From Amorphus coralli DSM 19760 (GTDB taxonomy: Bacteria > Pseudomonadota > Alphaproteobacteria > Rhizobiales > Amorphaceae), in assembly GCF_000374525.1 (NCBI RefSeq), contig NZ_KB894570.1, positions 124,001 to 188,000 on the forward strand: a DNA stretch of 64,000 nt, in the 5' to 3' direction. The position numbers were made by a program, and so were the translations under genes. How positions within the stretch are numbered: position 1 is the stretch's first letter; every line of letters starts with the position of its first letter. Under the pieces are notes generated by a model. It was not told the DNA's origin. It did no database searches and worked only from the letters and a program-made list of their open reading frames with translations. Below are positions 1 through 10,081 of the stretch, piece after piece.

Positions 1-636
1 GCGGAGGAACTGGCGGTGCCGCTGCGCGGTCGCAACGCGCTGCTGGTCGCGGGGGGCTTCGCGCCGCTTCACCCGGAGCGACCGCTCGAGGCCCCCGACA
101 TGACGCCGGCACGGGACGCGGTGGAACGTATCCTTCGCGCTCACGAGCCCTATCCGGCATTGGCCATCGATCGGCACTGGACCATGGTCGCGGCCAATCG
201 GGCGGTCGGCGTCTTTCTGGATGGTGTGGCACCGGCGCTGCTGGACCCACCGGTCAACGCTTTGCGGCTGACGCTTCATCCCGACGGGCTGGCGCCACGG
301 ATCGACAATCTCGGCGAATGGCGGGCCCATCTGCTTCACCGGCTGAGTTGCCAGGTCGACCAGACGGCGGATCCGGACCTTGCCGATCTCCTTGATGAAC
401 TGGCCGCCTATCCGTCCCGCGCCAGCCGAGAACCGGCCGCGATCAGGACGGGAATCGTGGTGCCGCTGCAGGTGAGAACGGCCGGCGGCGAGTGCCTGTC
501 CTTCCTCTCCACGACAACCGTGTTCGGCACACCGGCCGACGTTACGCTGGAGGAGATTGCGCTGGAAAGCCTGTTTCCCGCCGACGATGCAACACGGCGG
601 ATCCTGTCCGCCATGCCTTTGGGAGACGTGGAATGA
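1..636 (+). CDS. XRE/MmyB-type transcriptional regulator, 3' part (5' end outside window)
   Basis: The reading frame is open to the first base of the window, so the N-terminal helix-turn-helix lies outside. What remains starts in the HTH-to-sensor linker (around LAVPLRGRNALL) and contains the MmyB-like ligand-binding domain: EPYPALAIDRHWTMVAAN is the recognisable core, about 55 codons in. Proteins of this family pair a Cro/CI-type HTH with a PAS-like domain that binds a small, probably fatty-acid-like ligand and usually control adjacent genes. The stop overlaps the ATG of the small monooxygenase downstream (ATGA), so the two are co-transcribed and translationally coupled. The ligand and target are unknown. 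Confidence 0.8.
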   Translation, partial: AEELAVPLRGRNALLVAGGFAPLHPERPLEAPDMTPARDAVERILRAHEPYPALAIDRHWTMVAANRAVGVFLDGVAPALLDPPVNALRLTLHPDGLAPRIDNLGEWRAHLLHRLSCQVDQTADPDLADLLDELAAYPSRASREPAAIRTGIVVPLQVRTAGGECLSFLSTTTVFGTPADVTLEEIALESLFPADDATRRILSAMPLGDVE

Positions 637-974
637 GCGTGACCTACGCCATCCGGTTCGCGGTCAGGCCGGAGCATCGCGCGCGCTTCGAACGCCTGCT
701 TGGCGGCGTCCTCGACCGGATGCGGCACGAGGCGTCCTTCGTGGACGCGGCGCTGCATGCGAACCCGGACGATGCCTGCGATGTGCTTCTGGTCGAGACC
801 TGGCAGAGCCACGAGGATGTGCTCGCCGTTCAGCTTGGCCGGGACTACAGGTCCGAGTGGCACGCGGCCCTCGAGGAGATCCTCGAGAAGCCGCGCGAAG
901 TCTCGATGTGGCAGCGCAGCCGGCTCGACCGCGCCGCCGATCAGGAGGCTCAGGCCGTGCCGGCGTCCTCGTAG
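633..974 (+). CDS. ABM-domain (putative quinol monooxygenase-like) small protein
   Basis: A 113-residue protein that matches the antibiotic biosynthesis monooxygenase (dimeric alpha/beta barrel) fold: an opening strand MSVTYAIRFAVRPEH, a long helix with ARFERLLGGVLDRM, and the VETWQSHEDVLAVQL segment characteristic of the family. Such proteins oxidise phenolic or quinol substrates without cofactors, or act as haem- or small-molecule-binding dimers; the substrate here is not evident. The start is the ATG overlapping the upstream regulator's stop. The last 25 bp overlap the 3' end of the convergent L,D-transpeptidase gene. Confidence 0.7.
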   Translation: MSVTYAIRFAVRPEHRARFERLLGGVLDRMRHEASFVDAALHANPDDACDVLLVETWQSHEDVLAVQLGRDYRSEWHAALEEILEKPREVSMWQRSRLDRAADQEAQAVPASS

Positions 975-1633
975 GATGGCAGAACGATGACCTTGGCGCC
1001 GACCGGCACGCGGCCATAGAGATCGATGATGTCCTGATTGAACAGCCGCACGCAGCCCGAAGACACCTTCTTGCCGATGGTGTGCGGCTCGGTGGTGCCG
1101 TGGATGCGGTACAGCGTGTCGCGACCGTTCTGGTAGAGATAGAGGGCGCGAGGGCCGAGCGGATTGTCGGGACCGCCCTCGACGCCGCCGGCATAGGGGC
1201 CGTAGCGTTCGGGTTCGCGGGCGATCATGTCCTTGGTCGGCGTCCAGCGCGGCCACTCGGCCTTGCGACCGATGTCTGCTTCGCCCTGGAAGTTGAAGGC
1301 TTCCGTCTTGCCCACGCCCACGCCGTAGCGCAGCGCCTTGCCGCCCTCGCGGACGAGATAGAGGAACCGGGCCGTCGGATCGACGACGATGGTGCCGGGC
1401 CGCTCACGGGTCGGGTAGTCGACCTCCTGGCGCAGCAGGCGCGGATCGATCTTGGACACGTCGACGGCCGGGATCGGCCACGGTTCCGTGGTGATCGGCC
1501 CGTACATGGCGACGTAGTAGGGATCGGGAACGTAGGCATTGGCGGCCGTCTGCATCGTCGACTGGCGCTGCGAGACACAGCCGCCGACAGCGAGGGCAAG
1601 ACCGACGAGGACAGACCGTCTGCTGAGAGACAT
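950..1633 (-). CDS. L,D-transpeptidase lipoprotein (ErfK/YbiS/YcfS/YnhG family)
   Basis: A 227-residue predicted lipoprotein. The N-terminus MSLSRRSVLVGLALAVGGC gives a basic n-region, hydrophobic h-region and a lipobox ending in Cys. The YkuD catalytic domain fills the C-terminal two thirds, with His in IHGTTEPHTIG and the active-site motif SSGCVR (Cys about residue 194). The enzyme makes 3-3 peptidoglycan cross-links or attaches proteins to peptidoglycan in the periplasm. The start was chosen at this ATG because a GGAG lies about 6 nt upstream and the signal peptide begins there; an upstream in-frame ATG at 1708 would add 25 non-hydrophobic residues. It is one of two L,D-transpeptidases in the window. 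Confidence 0.87.
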   Translation of the reverse strand: MSLSRRSVLVGLALAVGGCVSQRQSTMQTAANAYVPDPYYVAMYGPITTEPWPIPAVDVSKIDPRLLRQEVDYPTRERPGTIVVDPTARFLYLVREGGKALRYGVGVGKTEAFNFQGEADIGRKAEWPRWTPTKDMIAREPERYGPYAGGVEGGPDNPLGPRALYLYQNGRDTLYRIHGTTEPHTIGKKVSSGCVRLFNQDIIDLYGRVPVGAKVIVLPSYEDAGTA

Positions 1634-2146
1634 TGTTACTCCGTTACAAAACTTCGAGTGAGAGCTGGGGAGGACAGTTGGCATGGCCCGGTGCGCTCGG
1701 GAGGGCACCCTTCGAGAGACAGGTCGTCACGGCCGCAGCATCGAGGGGCGGGAAATTGCTGGCATCTTCAGTTCGCACATTCGGGCAGTGGGGACCCGGC
1801 ACGGTTTCTCACGTTCCCGCGATCCGCAGGCGCGAGGGCCAAGCCGGGCTTCGTTCGTCTGGGCGATGCGGTTGCGGTGCGATAACGGCGCAATTGCGAA
1901 CAAGTTTCGGCGCCTCTCATATTCGTGTGGAGGCGGCTGGCATCTCCCGGCCGGTGTGGCCGAACGTCCACACATGGACACGGCCGATGCGCGTCACTGG
2001 CCCCAGGGGCAGCAGGAGGCCAGCACGGCAGGCGAGCGTGCTTGCCCCGAACAGCGGAGTGCTGACTGTAAGGAGAGACGTATCAGTGCTGGATTGCGGA
2101 TCCGGCCGCGGGCTGGCGGATCGCGGCGCCAGACGGGCCCATAGCT
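1634..2146. other. 513-bp region without a convincing gene
   Basis: This lies between the L,D-transpeptidase start and the YqaE-like gene's stop, so it must hold the promoter of the former and the 3' end of the latter transcript. Open frames on both strands are Arg/Gly/Ser-rich with no domain-like pattern, hydrophobic segment or good ribosome site, and look like GC-driven noise. A 10-bp palindrome, CGCAATTGCG, lies at 1889-1898 in a locally AT-richer stretch and could be a regulatory site. I recognised no RNA family. Confidence 0.5.
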
Positions 2147-2401
2147 CTACCGGTCGATGCGCATCCGTCCGGAGCGGGCGGCCTCGACCAGTTCCTCGTG
2201 CTCGCGCCGGCGGCGGGCCTGGGCGATGACGATGATCGCATGAAGCGAGGGAATGAGCAGCAGGAAGGCGAACGTGAACAGCGTCAGCAGCGACAGCACG
2301 ATGACGAGCACGATCAGGATCAGGTTGAAGATCGCCGAAAAGATCTTGCCCTCGATGAGGAGCGCAAGCGGCGGAAGGAAGAAGGCAAGCACATAGATCA
2401 T
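2147..2401 (-). CDS. YqaE/Pmp3-family small membrane protein
   Basis: An 84-residue protein with two hydrophobic segments (MIYVLAFFLPPLALLIEGK, then a long stretch FNLILIVLVIVLSLLTLFTF) and a charged C-terminal tail. The PPLALLIEG-type opening is typical of the UPF0057/Pmp3 family, whose members sit in the cytoplasmic membrane and are often induced by osmotic or cold stress; the biochemical role is unsettled. The tail RRRREHEELVEAARSGR is longer than in the minimal ~52-residue family members. It may be co-transcribed with the bpt gene upstream (69 bp gap, same strand). Confidence 0.72.
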   Translation of the reverse strand: MIYVLAFFLPPLALLIEGKIFSAIFNLILIVLVIVLSLLTLFTFAFLLLIPSLHAIIVIAQARRRREHEELVEAARSGRMRIDR

Positions 2402-2469
2402 GGTCGCTCGGCTCCGCTGTGGAACACGTCTGGCCGGCGGGCGCCGGGCCAGATCAAGATAGGAACTGG

Positions 2470-3213
2470 TCAGACCCGCTGCCAGCCCTGAGGCCCGAGA
2501 TGCTCCTGAGGCCGGAAGCGGCTCTTGTAGTCCATCTTCGGCGAGCCATCGACCCAGTAGCCCAGATAGACGAAGGGAAGGCCGCGCTCGCGGGCGCGCC
2601 GGATGTGGTCGAGGATCATGTAGGTGCCGAGGCTGCGCCGCGTCTCTTCCGGGTCGAAGAAGGAATAGACCATCGAAAGCCCGTCGGAGAGCACGTCGGT
2701 CAGCGCGGTGGCGACGAGGGGACCGTCTCCGCGGCCGGTGAGGCCGCTGTCGGGACCTGCCTTGCGGTATTCCACCAGCATGGTGTCGACATGGGTGTCC
2801 TCCACCATCATGGCGTAATCGAGCACCGACATTTCCGCCATGCCGCCGGTGGCGTGCCGGGAGTCCAGGTAGGAGCGGAACAGCGAATATTGCTCGGAGG
2901 AGGGGGCGGCCGGGATTTCCTCTCCGATCAGGTCACGGGAGGCGCCCAGGATCCGCTTGAAGGATCGGGTCCAGTCGAATGCGTCGACCACTACCCGCAC
3001 CGAGATGCACGACTTGCAGCCCTCGCAGGCTGGCCGATAGGCGATGTTCTGGGAGCGGCGGAAGCCGCCCTGGGTGAGCACGTCATTCAGGGCGGAGGCC
3101 CGGTCGCCGACCAGGTGGGTGAACACCTTCCGCTCCATCCGGTCGTCCAGATAGGGGCAGGGCGCGGCAGCGGTCAGGTAGAATTGCGGATTGTCGCTGT
3201 ATTGCCGCGTCAT
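2470..3213 (-). CDS. bpt: Aspartate/glutamate leucyltransferase (Bpt; arginyltransferase family)
   Basis: A 247-residue cytosolic enzyme of the Ate/Bpt family that attaches an amino acid from charged tRNA (leucine in the bacterial Bpt type) to N-terminal Asp/Glu, making an N-degron for ClpAPS. The family signature is complete: CPYLDDR near residue 20, the cysteine cluster [10 protein letters not shown] around residue 60, and the C-terminal block [18 protein letters not shown] followed by [10 protein letters not shown]. The length is normal. It is last in a minus-strand run after the SLC13 permease (83-bp gap). Whether it transfers Leu or Arg is by family assignment only. Confidence 0.92.
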   Translation of the reverse strand: MTRQYSDNPQFYLTAAAPCPYLDDRMERKVFTHLVGDRASALNDVLTQGGFRRSQNIAYRPACEGCKSCISVRVVVDAFDWTRSFKRILGASRDLIGEEIPAAPSSEQYSLFRSYLDSRHATGGMAEMSVLDYAMMVEDTHVDTMLVEYRKAGPDSGLTGRGDGPLVATALTDVLSDGLSMVYSFFDPEETRRSLGTYMILDHIRRARERGLPFVYLGYWVDGSPKMDYKSRFRPQEHLGPQGWQRV

Positions 3214-3296
3214 CGCCTGTCAGTCCGGTCTTTCCTCAGCGCCCCGTCGGCGCACGTGCGCGCGTCCCCGTTCGCATAGCCGACTCGGCACAGGCT

Positions 3297-5126
3297 TCAC
3301 AATCCGTAGACCCAGGGCGCCGCCAGCGAGAATGTCACCCATAAGATAACCACCAGCGGTGTTCCGGCGACAAGAAAATCGCTGAACCGGTAATGGCCGG
3401 GCCCCATGACCAGGAGATTCGTCTGATAGGCGACCGGCGTCGCGAAGGAGCAGTTCGATGCGAGGATGACCGTGACCACGAACGGTTCTGCCGGAACCCC
3501 CAGCCGTTCGGCGATGCCGATGGCCACGGGTGTGAAGAGGACGGCGGCGGCGTTGTTGGTGACGACGTTGGTGGCGAGGGCGATCACAAGGAAGAGGGCC
3601 GACGCGACGACGGCGGGCGACTGGCCGTCCGACAGCGCCAGTACTCCGTTGGCCACCGCTGCGGCGCCGCCGGTGGCCTGAAGGGCTGTGGCGGACGCGA
3701 TCGCGGCAGCGACCAGCATGACGATGCGGCTGTCGATCACCCGGGTCGCCTGGCGCACGTTGAGGCAGCCGAACAAGACCATGGCGAGGGCGCCGACAAG
3801 CGCGGCGACCACGATGGGGGCGATTTCCAGGGCGCTGGCAACGATCACGGCCGCGAAGATGAGCGCGGCGCGGGGCGCCTTCGCGCGCTGCGGCAGGTCG
3901 CTCGCCGTCCAGTCCACCAGAAGCACGTCGTGATTGGCGCGCAGCCGGTCGATGTGATCGCGGCTGCCGGCAAAGAGCAGCACGTCCCCGGCCTCAAGGC
4001 GGATCTCGGTCATTGCGGTTCGCGGCATGCGGCTGCGGCGCTGCAAGCCGAGCACGACGCAGCCCGTTTCCGTCCTGAGCCCCGAACGGGCCGTCGTGCG
4101 GCCGATGAGGCGCGAGCCTGGTGCGACGACGGCTTCGGCCAGCGTGACCGTGCCCGCCGGCAGGGCAACGGGCTCGGCATCCTGGGAAGCCGCTGCTTCG
4201 GTCATGACCGGTGTGCGCCGCGACAGGGTCCGTTCCAGCGCGGCTCTGGTCGCGGCGACGATGACGAGGTCGCCCGGCCGCAGCGTCACGTCCTCGAATG
4301 GGGGCAGAAAGGCCCGCTCGCCGCGCTGGACGAGGCGGACGGTCATGTCGGCGAGTTCGGGAAACAGGCCGGTTCTGGACCGTGCTCCTTCCAGCGGGTG
4401 GCCGTCGCGGATCGCGATCTCCGCAATGAACTGTCGTCCGGCGGCGCCGAGGGCTTCGTCGGCCATGGACTGGCGCGGCACCAGCAGCTTCGGCATGATC
4501 CCCAGCACGTAGACCGCTCCGACCGCGACGAGGATCAGGGCGATCGGCGTGAAGGAGAAAAAGCCCAGATCGACCGCGCCGGAGCGCCGCGCCACGTCAA
4601 CCGCCAGAAGGTTGGTGGACGAGCCGATCAACGTTGTCATCCCGCCAAGAATGGTGATGAAGGACAGCGGCATCAGAAGCCGCGACGAAGACCGTTTGGT
4701 CGCCGTGGCGAGGGCCACGATGACCGGCAGCACCATGACCACGACGGGCGTGTTGTTCATGAAGGCACTCAGCGCGCCGATAACCAGGAAGACCCCGGCA
4801 AGGGCCAGCTTGCCCCGCCGGTCGACCGCCCCGACGATCAACCGCGCGGGCCGGTCCAGCGCGTCGGTGTGGTAAAGGCCCTGGCCCACGACCAGCAGCG
4901 CCAGGATGGTAATGAGACCCGGGTTGGCGAAACCGGAAAGCAGGGCTTCGGCCGTGAGCGCTTCCCCGGCGACCGGCAGCCCGGCCAGCGGGAACAGGAT
5001 CAGGTAGGCAACGATCACCCCGAGGCTGATCGCCTCGATGGAGTATCGCTCCGTCGCGTAAAGCACGACTGAGACCGCGATCACGGCAAATGTCAGTCCC
5101 ATGGACAGATCTGGCAGCGACATCAT
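3297..5126 (-). CDS. SLC13/DASS-family permease with two TrkA-C (RCK-C) domains
   Basis: A protein of about 609 residues: a first membrane bundle, a cytosolic middle part with two RCK-C/TrkA-C domains (roughly residues 230-295 and 320-395; LRPGDLVIVAAT and LEAGDVLLFAGS are the typical ends), then a second membrane bundle. The transporter helical hairpins show in MNNTPVVVMVLPV, SSTNLLAVD, TNVVTNNAAAVLFTPVAIG and SNCSFATPVAYQTN. Family members move sulfate, dicarboxylates or other anions with Na+; the substrate cannot be told here. I start at the ATG pair 5121-5126; the ribosome site is weak and a frame extension to 5219 looks non-coding. Confidence 0.85.
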   Translation of the reverse strand: MMSLPDLSMGLTFAVIAVSVVLYATERYSIEAISLGVIVAYLILFPLAGLPVAGEALTAEALLSGFANPGLITILALLVVGQGLYHTDALDRPARLIVGAVDRRGKLALAGVFLVIGALSAFMNNTPVVVMVLPVIVALATATKRSSSRLLMPLSFITILGGMTTLIGSSTNLLAVDVARRSGAVDLGFFSFTPIALILVAVGAVYVLGIMPKLLVPRQSMADEALGAAGRQFIAEIAIRDGHPLEGARSRTGLFPELADMTVRLVQRGERAFLPPFEDVTLRPGDLVIVAATRAALERTLSRRTPVMTEAAASQDAEPVALPAGTVTLAEAVVAPGSRLIGRTTARSGLRTETGCVVLGLQRRSRMPRTAMTEIRLEAGDVLLFAGSRDHIDRLRANHDVLLVDWTASDLPQRAKAPRAALIFAAVIVASALEIAPIVVAALVGALAMVLFGCLNVRQATRVIDSRIVMLVAAAIASATALQATGGAAAVANGVLALSDGQSPAVVASALFLVIALATNVVTNNAAAVLFTPVAIGIAERLGVPAEPFVVTVILASNCSFATPVAYQTNLLVMGPGHYRFSDFLVAGTPLVVILWVTFSLAAPWVYGL

Positions 5127-5377
5127 CCGAGGTGATCCGGGCTGTTGAACGCGCGGTGACGGACAATGCAAACGCCGCACCGACCGTCCCGCCCCCTTGC
5201 GATGCGCACGATACGCCAAGCGCCCGGCCGCTCTCGCGGTCGGGCACGGGCGCCGACAGGGTCAGCCAGTTAGACCGTATGGCACGTCTGGATAGAAGAA
5301 ACGGCCTGCTCGCCAGACGCGCCCTTTGCGGAAACCTGTTCCGCGGCCGCGATCAATCGCGTCGAGCGATGCGGTGC

Positions 5378-5896
5378 TCAGGCGTCGACAGGCTCGGCAA
5401 TACCCGTTTCCAGCCGCGCAAGGGCGCCGGAATCCACCATCACGGTGCCGATGACCATGTCATGCAGCAGGCGCTTACGGTCGGAGAAGAAGGCCACCAG
5501 AAGCACCAGCGGCGTCAGGATGCTCACCGATGCGTAGAACAGGACGGCGTGGATGGCAGCCAGCAGCGGATAGACCTTGCCGCCGTGGAACAGGCGAAGC
5601 TCGATGCCCATCGCGCGCATGCCGGGTGTCGCGGAGGCGCGGCCACCGAGCGTGAACGCGATATAGAGGAGCGCCACCGCCGGCCAGAGAATGGCGAACA
5701 GCACCCATGCCAGCCCGAAAGTGATGATGCCGAGAAGCAGCACCGCGATCGACGCCGCAAACATCAGCACCGTGATGAGGATGCAGTCGATCACGAACGC
5801 CATCGAGCGCCGGAAGCGCACTCCAGAATAAAGCTCCGGGTGGGCAAATGGGTCGAACAGGGGATGGTCCTGCCTGTATTCGGCCGCAGCGCTCAT
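5378..5896 (-). CDS. RDD-family integral membrane protein
   Basis: A 172-residue protein with the RDD fold: the conserved opening YSGVRFRRSMAFVIDC (Arg-Arg...Asp) leading into the first membrane helix, then strongly hydrophobic helices and the second family block TPGMRAMGIELR, ending with the FFSDRKRLLHDMVIGT segment (conserved Arg-x4-Asp). The function of this domain is poorly defined; it occurs in small membrane proteins with proposed transport or stress roles. A good ribosome site (AGAGGGAG) precedes the ATG. It lies 97 bp downstream of ilvA on the same strand, with a terminator-like hairpin in between. Confidence 0.85.
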   Translation of the reverse strand: MSAAAEYRQDHPLFDPFAHPELYSGVRFRRSMAFVIDCILITVLMFAASIAVLLLGIITFGLAWVLFAILWPAVALLYIAFTLGGRASATPGMRAMGIELRLFHGGKVYPLLAAIHAVLFYASVSILTPLVLLVAFFSDRKRLLHDMVIGTVMVDSGALARLETGIAEPVDA

Positions 5897-5955
5897 GATC
5901 GGTCTCCCTCTAGAAAGGCCAACAGGAGATGGTATCGGCCGGTGCCGATGTCAAA

Positions 5956-5979
5956 GCAGGGCGCGGATTTCGGCCCTGC
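5956..5979 (-). terminator. Terminator-like hairpin after ilvA
   Basis: GCAGGGC and GCCCTGC form a perfect 7-bp GC-rich stem with a 10-nt loop; in the minus-strand transcript the stem is followed by a short TTT. The weak U-tract makes full termination uncertain, so read-through into the RDD gene is possible. Confidence 0.4.
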
Positions 5980-5993
5980 CGCCGGGCCAGGTC

Positions 5994-7250
5994 TCAGAAG
6001 TGCGATTCCGCCGCGTCGAGCCGGTCCACCGTCAGGCCGAGGGCTTCGATGCCGGTGACGATCTCCGCGGCGTGGGCGGCGTCGCGGGTCTCGACCGTGA
6101 AATCCACCGACGTTCCCTTGGCGGGAATGTTCAGGAAGAGCCTGTGGTGGGAAACCTCGAGAATGTTGCCGCCGAGTTGGCCGATGACGCTGGCGATCTC
6201 GCCAAGCACGCCCGGCCGATCGTGGATGACCACACGGATCGCGACGATCCGCTCGGCACGCGCAAGCTCGCGCACCATGATGGACGCGAGGATGCGCGCA
6301 TCGATGTTTCCGCCGCACAGCACCAGGCCGATCCTGCGCCCGGCGAAGCGTTCCGGCGCCCGCATAACCGCAGCGAGGCCAGCGGCGCCGGCGCCCTCGG
6401 CCATCGTTTTCTGATGCGTGAGGTAGGCGTTCACCGCGCGTTCGATGGAAGGTTCGTCGACGAGGATGATGTCGTCGACCATGTCCCGGACGATGGAGAG
6501 CGTCAGGTCGCCGACATTCTTGACGGCGATGCCCTCGGCAAGGGTGTTGCCGCCACACGCAACCGCGTCGCCCCTGAGCGCGCCCCACATCGACGGGTAG
6601 AGAGCCGTCTCCGTTCCGATGATGGCGATGTCGGGCTTCAGCGCCTTGGCGGCGATGGCGATGCCGGAAATCAGCCCGCCGCCTCCGATCGGCACGACGA
6701 GGGTATCAAGGTCCGGCCGATCCTCCAGCATTTCCAGGGCGATGGTTCCCTGGCCGCGGATCACGTCCGGATCGTTGTAGGGGTGGATCAGTGTCAGGTC
6801 GTGCTCGGCCTGCAGCCGCTCGCATTCGATCTGGGTTTCCGCCAGCGTCTCGCCCTTGAGAACGACACGCGCCCCACGCGCCTGGGTCGACTGAACCTTC
6901 ACGAACGGGGTGGTCTCCGGCATCACGATGGTCGCCGGGATGCCCAGCCAGCTGGCGTGGTGGGCCACCGCCTGCGCGTGGTTGCCGGCCGACATGGCGA
7001 TGACGCCCTGACGCCTCTCCTCCTCGCTGAGCTGCAGCATGCGCACCAGCGCGCCGCGATCCTTGAAGGAGTTCGTGACCTGCATGTTCTCGTACTTCAC
7101 GACCACTTCCGCGCCGGTGATTTGTGAGAGCTTCGGCGCGGGGAGGAAGGGCGTGCGGACGATGTGGTCGTTGATGAGGCGGGCGGCGTCGCGGATCGCC
7201 TCCAGGTCGGGTCGGGCAGCGGAAGGGGCGTCGGCGTGGGCGGTTGTCAT
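5994..7250 (-). CDS. ilvA: Threonine ammonia-lyase with C-terminal ACT domain
   Basis: A 418-residue PLP enzyme that deaminates L-threonine (and serine) to 2-oxobutyrate, feeding isoleucine synthesis. The PLP lysine is K63 in TNSFKDRGALV; the phosphate-binding Gly loop is VPIGGGGLISGIA. The C-terminal ~80 residues (ERIVAIRVVIHDRPGVLGEI onward) form one ACT domain, so this is the ~400-residue single-ACT form common in alphaproteobacteria rather than the ~510-residue E. coli IlvA. It lies 35 bp after hemB on the same strand and is likely co-transcribed with it. The ACT domain suggests allosteric control, effector unknown. Confidence 0.92.
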   Translation of the reverse strand: MTTAHADAPSAARPDLEAIRDAARLINDHIVRTPFLPAPKLSQITGAEVVVKYENMQVTNSFKDRGALVRMLQLSEEERRQGVIAMSAGNHAQAVAHHASWLGIPATIVMPETTPFVKVQSTQARGARVVLKGETLAETQIECERLQAEHDLTLIHPYNDPDVIRGQGTIALEMLEDRPDLDTLVVPIGGGGLISGIAIAAKALKPDIAIIGTETALYPSMWGALRGDAVACGGNTLAEGIAVKNVGDLTLSIVRDMVDDIILVDEPSIERAVNAYLTHQKTMAEGAGAAGLAAVMRAPERFAGRRIGLVLCGGNIDARILASIMVRELARAERIVAIRVVIHDRPGVLGEIASVIGQLGGNILEVSHHRLFLNIPAKGTSVDFTVETRDAAHAAEIVTGIEALGLTVDRLDAAESHF

Positions 7251-7285
7251 CTTCTTGTTCCCTTCCGCTCTCTGTCCGTCGGGGC

Positions 7286-8395
<1,110 letters not shown>

Positions 8396-8527
8396 TTATT
8401 AGGCCCGTTGCCGCCGCTTGGCCAAGTGCCGCGGCGGCTCGCGCGCTTGCGCTTTGCCACGGGCAGGGGATTCACGCTAGGGAGAGTGCCGGACACGCAT
8501 CACGCGGACAACGACGAGCGGAGCAGG

Positions 8528-9568
8528 ATGAGCGACGAGGTCATCTTCGAACGATACGATTCGACGGGTCTCGTGATCCTGAACCGGCCGAGCGCGCTCA
8601 ACGCCCTCACGCACGACATGGTCCGTGCACTTTACGCCACCCTCGTCGACTGGGCGAACGATCCGCACGTCCGACAGGTGATCGTGACGGCGGCTGGCGG
8701 AAAGGCCTTCTCCGCCGGCGGCGACATTCGTGCCATCTGGGCGATCGGCCAGGAGCGCTATGACGAAGCCGTCTCGTTCTTCCGCGACGAATACCGGCTC
8801 AACGCGCTGATCAAGCGCTACCCCAAGCCTTACGTGGCCTTCCTCGACGGCATCTGCATGGGTGGGGGCGTAGGCATCTCGGTGCACGGGTCGCACCGTG
8901 TCGCCAGCGAGAAGACCGTTTTCGCCATGCCGGAGACCGGCATAGGGTTCTTCCCGGACGTCGGCGGATCCTATGTTCTGTCCCGAATGCCGGGCAAATC
9001 CGGACTGTACGCCGGCCTCACGGCTGCGCGGCTGGGCCAGGCCGACTGCGCCTGGGCCGGGCTCGCGACCCACAGTGTCGAATCGGCTTCCATGGATGCC
9101 GTGCTGAAGCGGTTGCTGGACGGCGCCGACCTGGAGAAGACGCTTGCCCAGGCGTCCATCGTGCCCGAATTTTCGCCGCTGCAGGAACTCGCCAGCGACA
9201 TCGACCACTACTTCTCCGGATCGAGCGTGGCGGAGATCTTGGCAGCCCTCGAGGGGGCCGGGGCGGATCGCAAGTGGGCGCGCGAGACGCACGAAACGCT
9301 GCTCAAGCGCGCGCCGAGCTCGCTTGCCATCACCTTCGAGGAAATCGCGCGCGCTCGCGACCTGTCCTTCGAGGAGTGCATGGCGATGGAGTATCGCATC
9401 GTCTCCCGGATCCTGCAGCACGAGGATTTTTACGAGGGCGTGCGGGCCGTCATAGTCGACAAGGACAACGCCCCTCAGTGGACACCGAGACACGTCACGG
9501 ATCTTGATCCTGCCGTCATTGCAGAGCATTTCAAGCCGCTCGGCGAGCGCGAACTCGTCTTCGACTGA
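8528..9568 (+). CDS. 3-hydroxyisobutyryl-CoA hydrolase (crotonase superfamily)
   Basis: A 346-residue crotonase-fold protein whose motifs single out 3-hydroxyisobutyryl-CoA hydrolase rather than enoyl-CoA hydratase: AFSAGGDIRAIW for the first oxyanion-hole strand, DGICMGGGVGIS, then FAMPETGIGFFPDVGGSY, with the catalytic Glu and Asp of the hydrolases. It releases free 3-hydroxyisobutyrate in valine catabolism. The partner enzyme for the next step, 3-hydroxyisobutyrate dehydrogenase, lies 0.5 kb downstream on the same strand, which supports the call. The start ATG has AGCAGG just upstream; the open frame continues far 5' but is antisense to hemB. Confidence 0.9.
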   Translation: MSDEVIFERYDSTGLVILNRPSALNALTHDMVRALYATLVDWANDPHVRQVIVTAAGGKAFSAGGDIRAIWAIGQERYDEAVSFFRDEYRLNALIKRYPKPYVAFLDGICMGGGVGISVHGSHRVASEKTVFAMPETGIGFFPDVGGSYVLSRMPGKSGLYAGLTAARLGQADCAWAGLATHSVESASMDAVLKRLLDGADLEKTLAQASIVPEFSPLQELASDIDHYFSGSSVAEILAALEGAGADRKWARETHETLLKRAPSSLAITFEEIARARDLSFEECMAMEYRIVSRILQHEDFYEGVRAVIVDKDNAPQWTPRHVTDLDPAVIAEHFKPLGERELVFD

Positions 9569-9628
9569 GCGGCGCTCCGGTTCCATCCGGACTGCGCCTC
9601 ACGCCATCACCCGCACACGAAGCAGCGC

Positions 9629-10042
9629 ATGATCGACATCGAAGGGCTCAAGGTCGAGACCACCCGGTTCAGCTGGCGCACCGCGATGACGGTCTACATG
9701 CGCGCGGTCGGGTTGATCTGGATCTTCAGCGGCATCGCCGAATGGGCGCGGATCATCGGGATGCTGGAGGTGCGCGGGGTCTGGTTCTGGGACCTCGGCG
9801 TGGAGATGCAGGTCGCGGTGGTTTATTTCGCCGTGCTCAGTCTTGTGGCCGGCGTCGGCCTTTGGCTGACCGTCTCCTGGGGGACGGTTCTTTGGATCCT
9901 TGCGGCGGCAAGCCAGATCCTCTGCCACACGGTCTTCGCGGATGTGTTCGGGTCCGGCTATCTGGTGATTGGCGCAAACGTCCTGTCGATGTTCGTCTTC
10001 ATCGGGCTTGTCGTGATGGTCGAGCGCGAGGACCCGAGCTAG
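9629..10042 (+). CDS. DUF6163-family four-helix membrane protein
   Basis: A 137-residue protein with four predicted membrane spans (roughly residues 20-45, 60-80, 85-105 and 110-130) and short charged ends. It resembles the DUF6163 family, small membrane proteins of unknown function from Hyphomicrobiales. No catalytic motif is apparent. It sits between two consecutive valine-degradation enzymes, 60 bp after the first and 39 bp before the second, so it is probably in the same transcript; whether it works with them is unknown. Confidence 0.7.
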   Translation: MIDIEGLKVETTRFSWRTAMTVYMRAVGLIWIFSGIAEWARIIGMLEVRGVWFWDLGVEMQVAVVYFAVLSLVAGVGLWLTVSWGTVLWILAAASQILCHTVFADVFGSGYLVIGANVLSMFVFIGLVVMVEREDPS

Positions 10043-10081
10043 TCGTTTTTCCGGTATCAGACGGTCGAGGAGGGGATGCCC

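Noticed and set aside
1683-2144. A 153-codon plus-strand frame in the 513-bp gap
   Set aside because: No recognisable pattern, no good ribosome site at its start, and an amino-acid content typical of non-coding GC-rich DNA.
3393-5072. A 559-codon plus-strand frame with Asp/His/Gln-rich sequence
   Set aside because: It is antisense to the SLC13 permease, whose domains are clear. The polar composition mirrors hydrophobic codons on the other strand.
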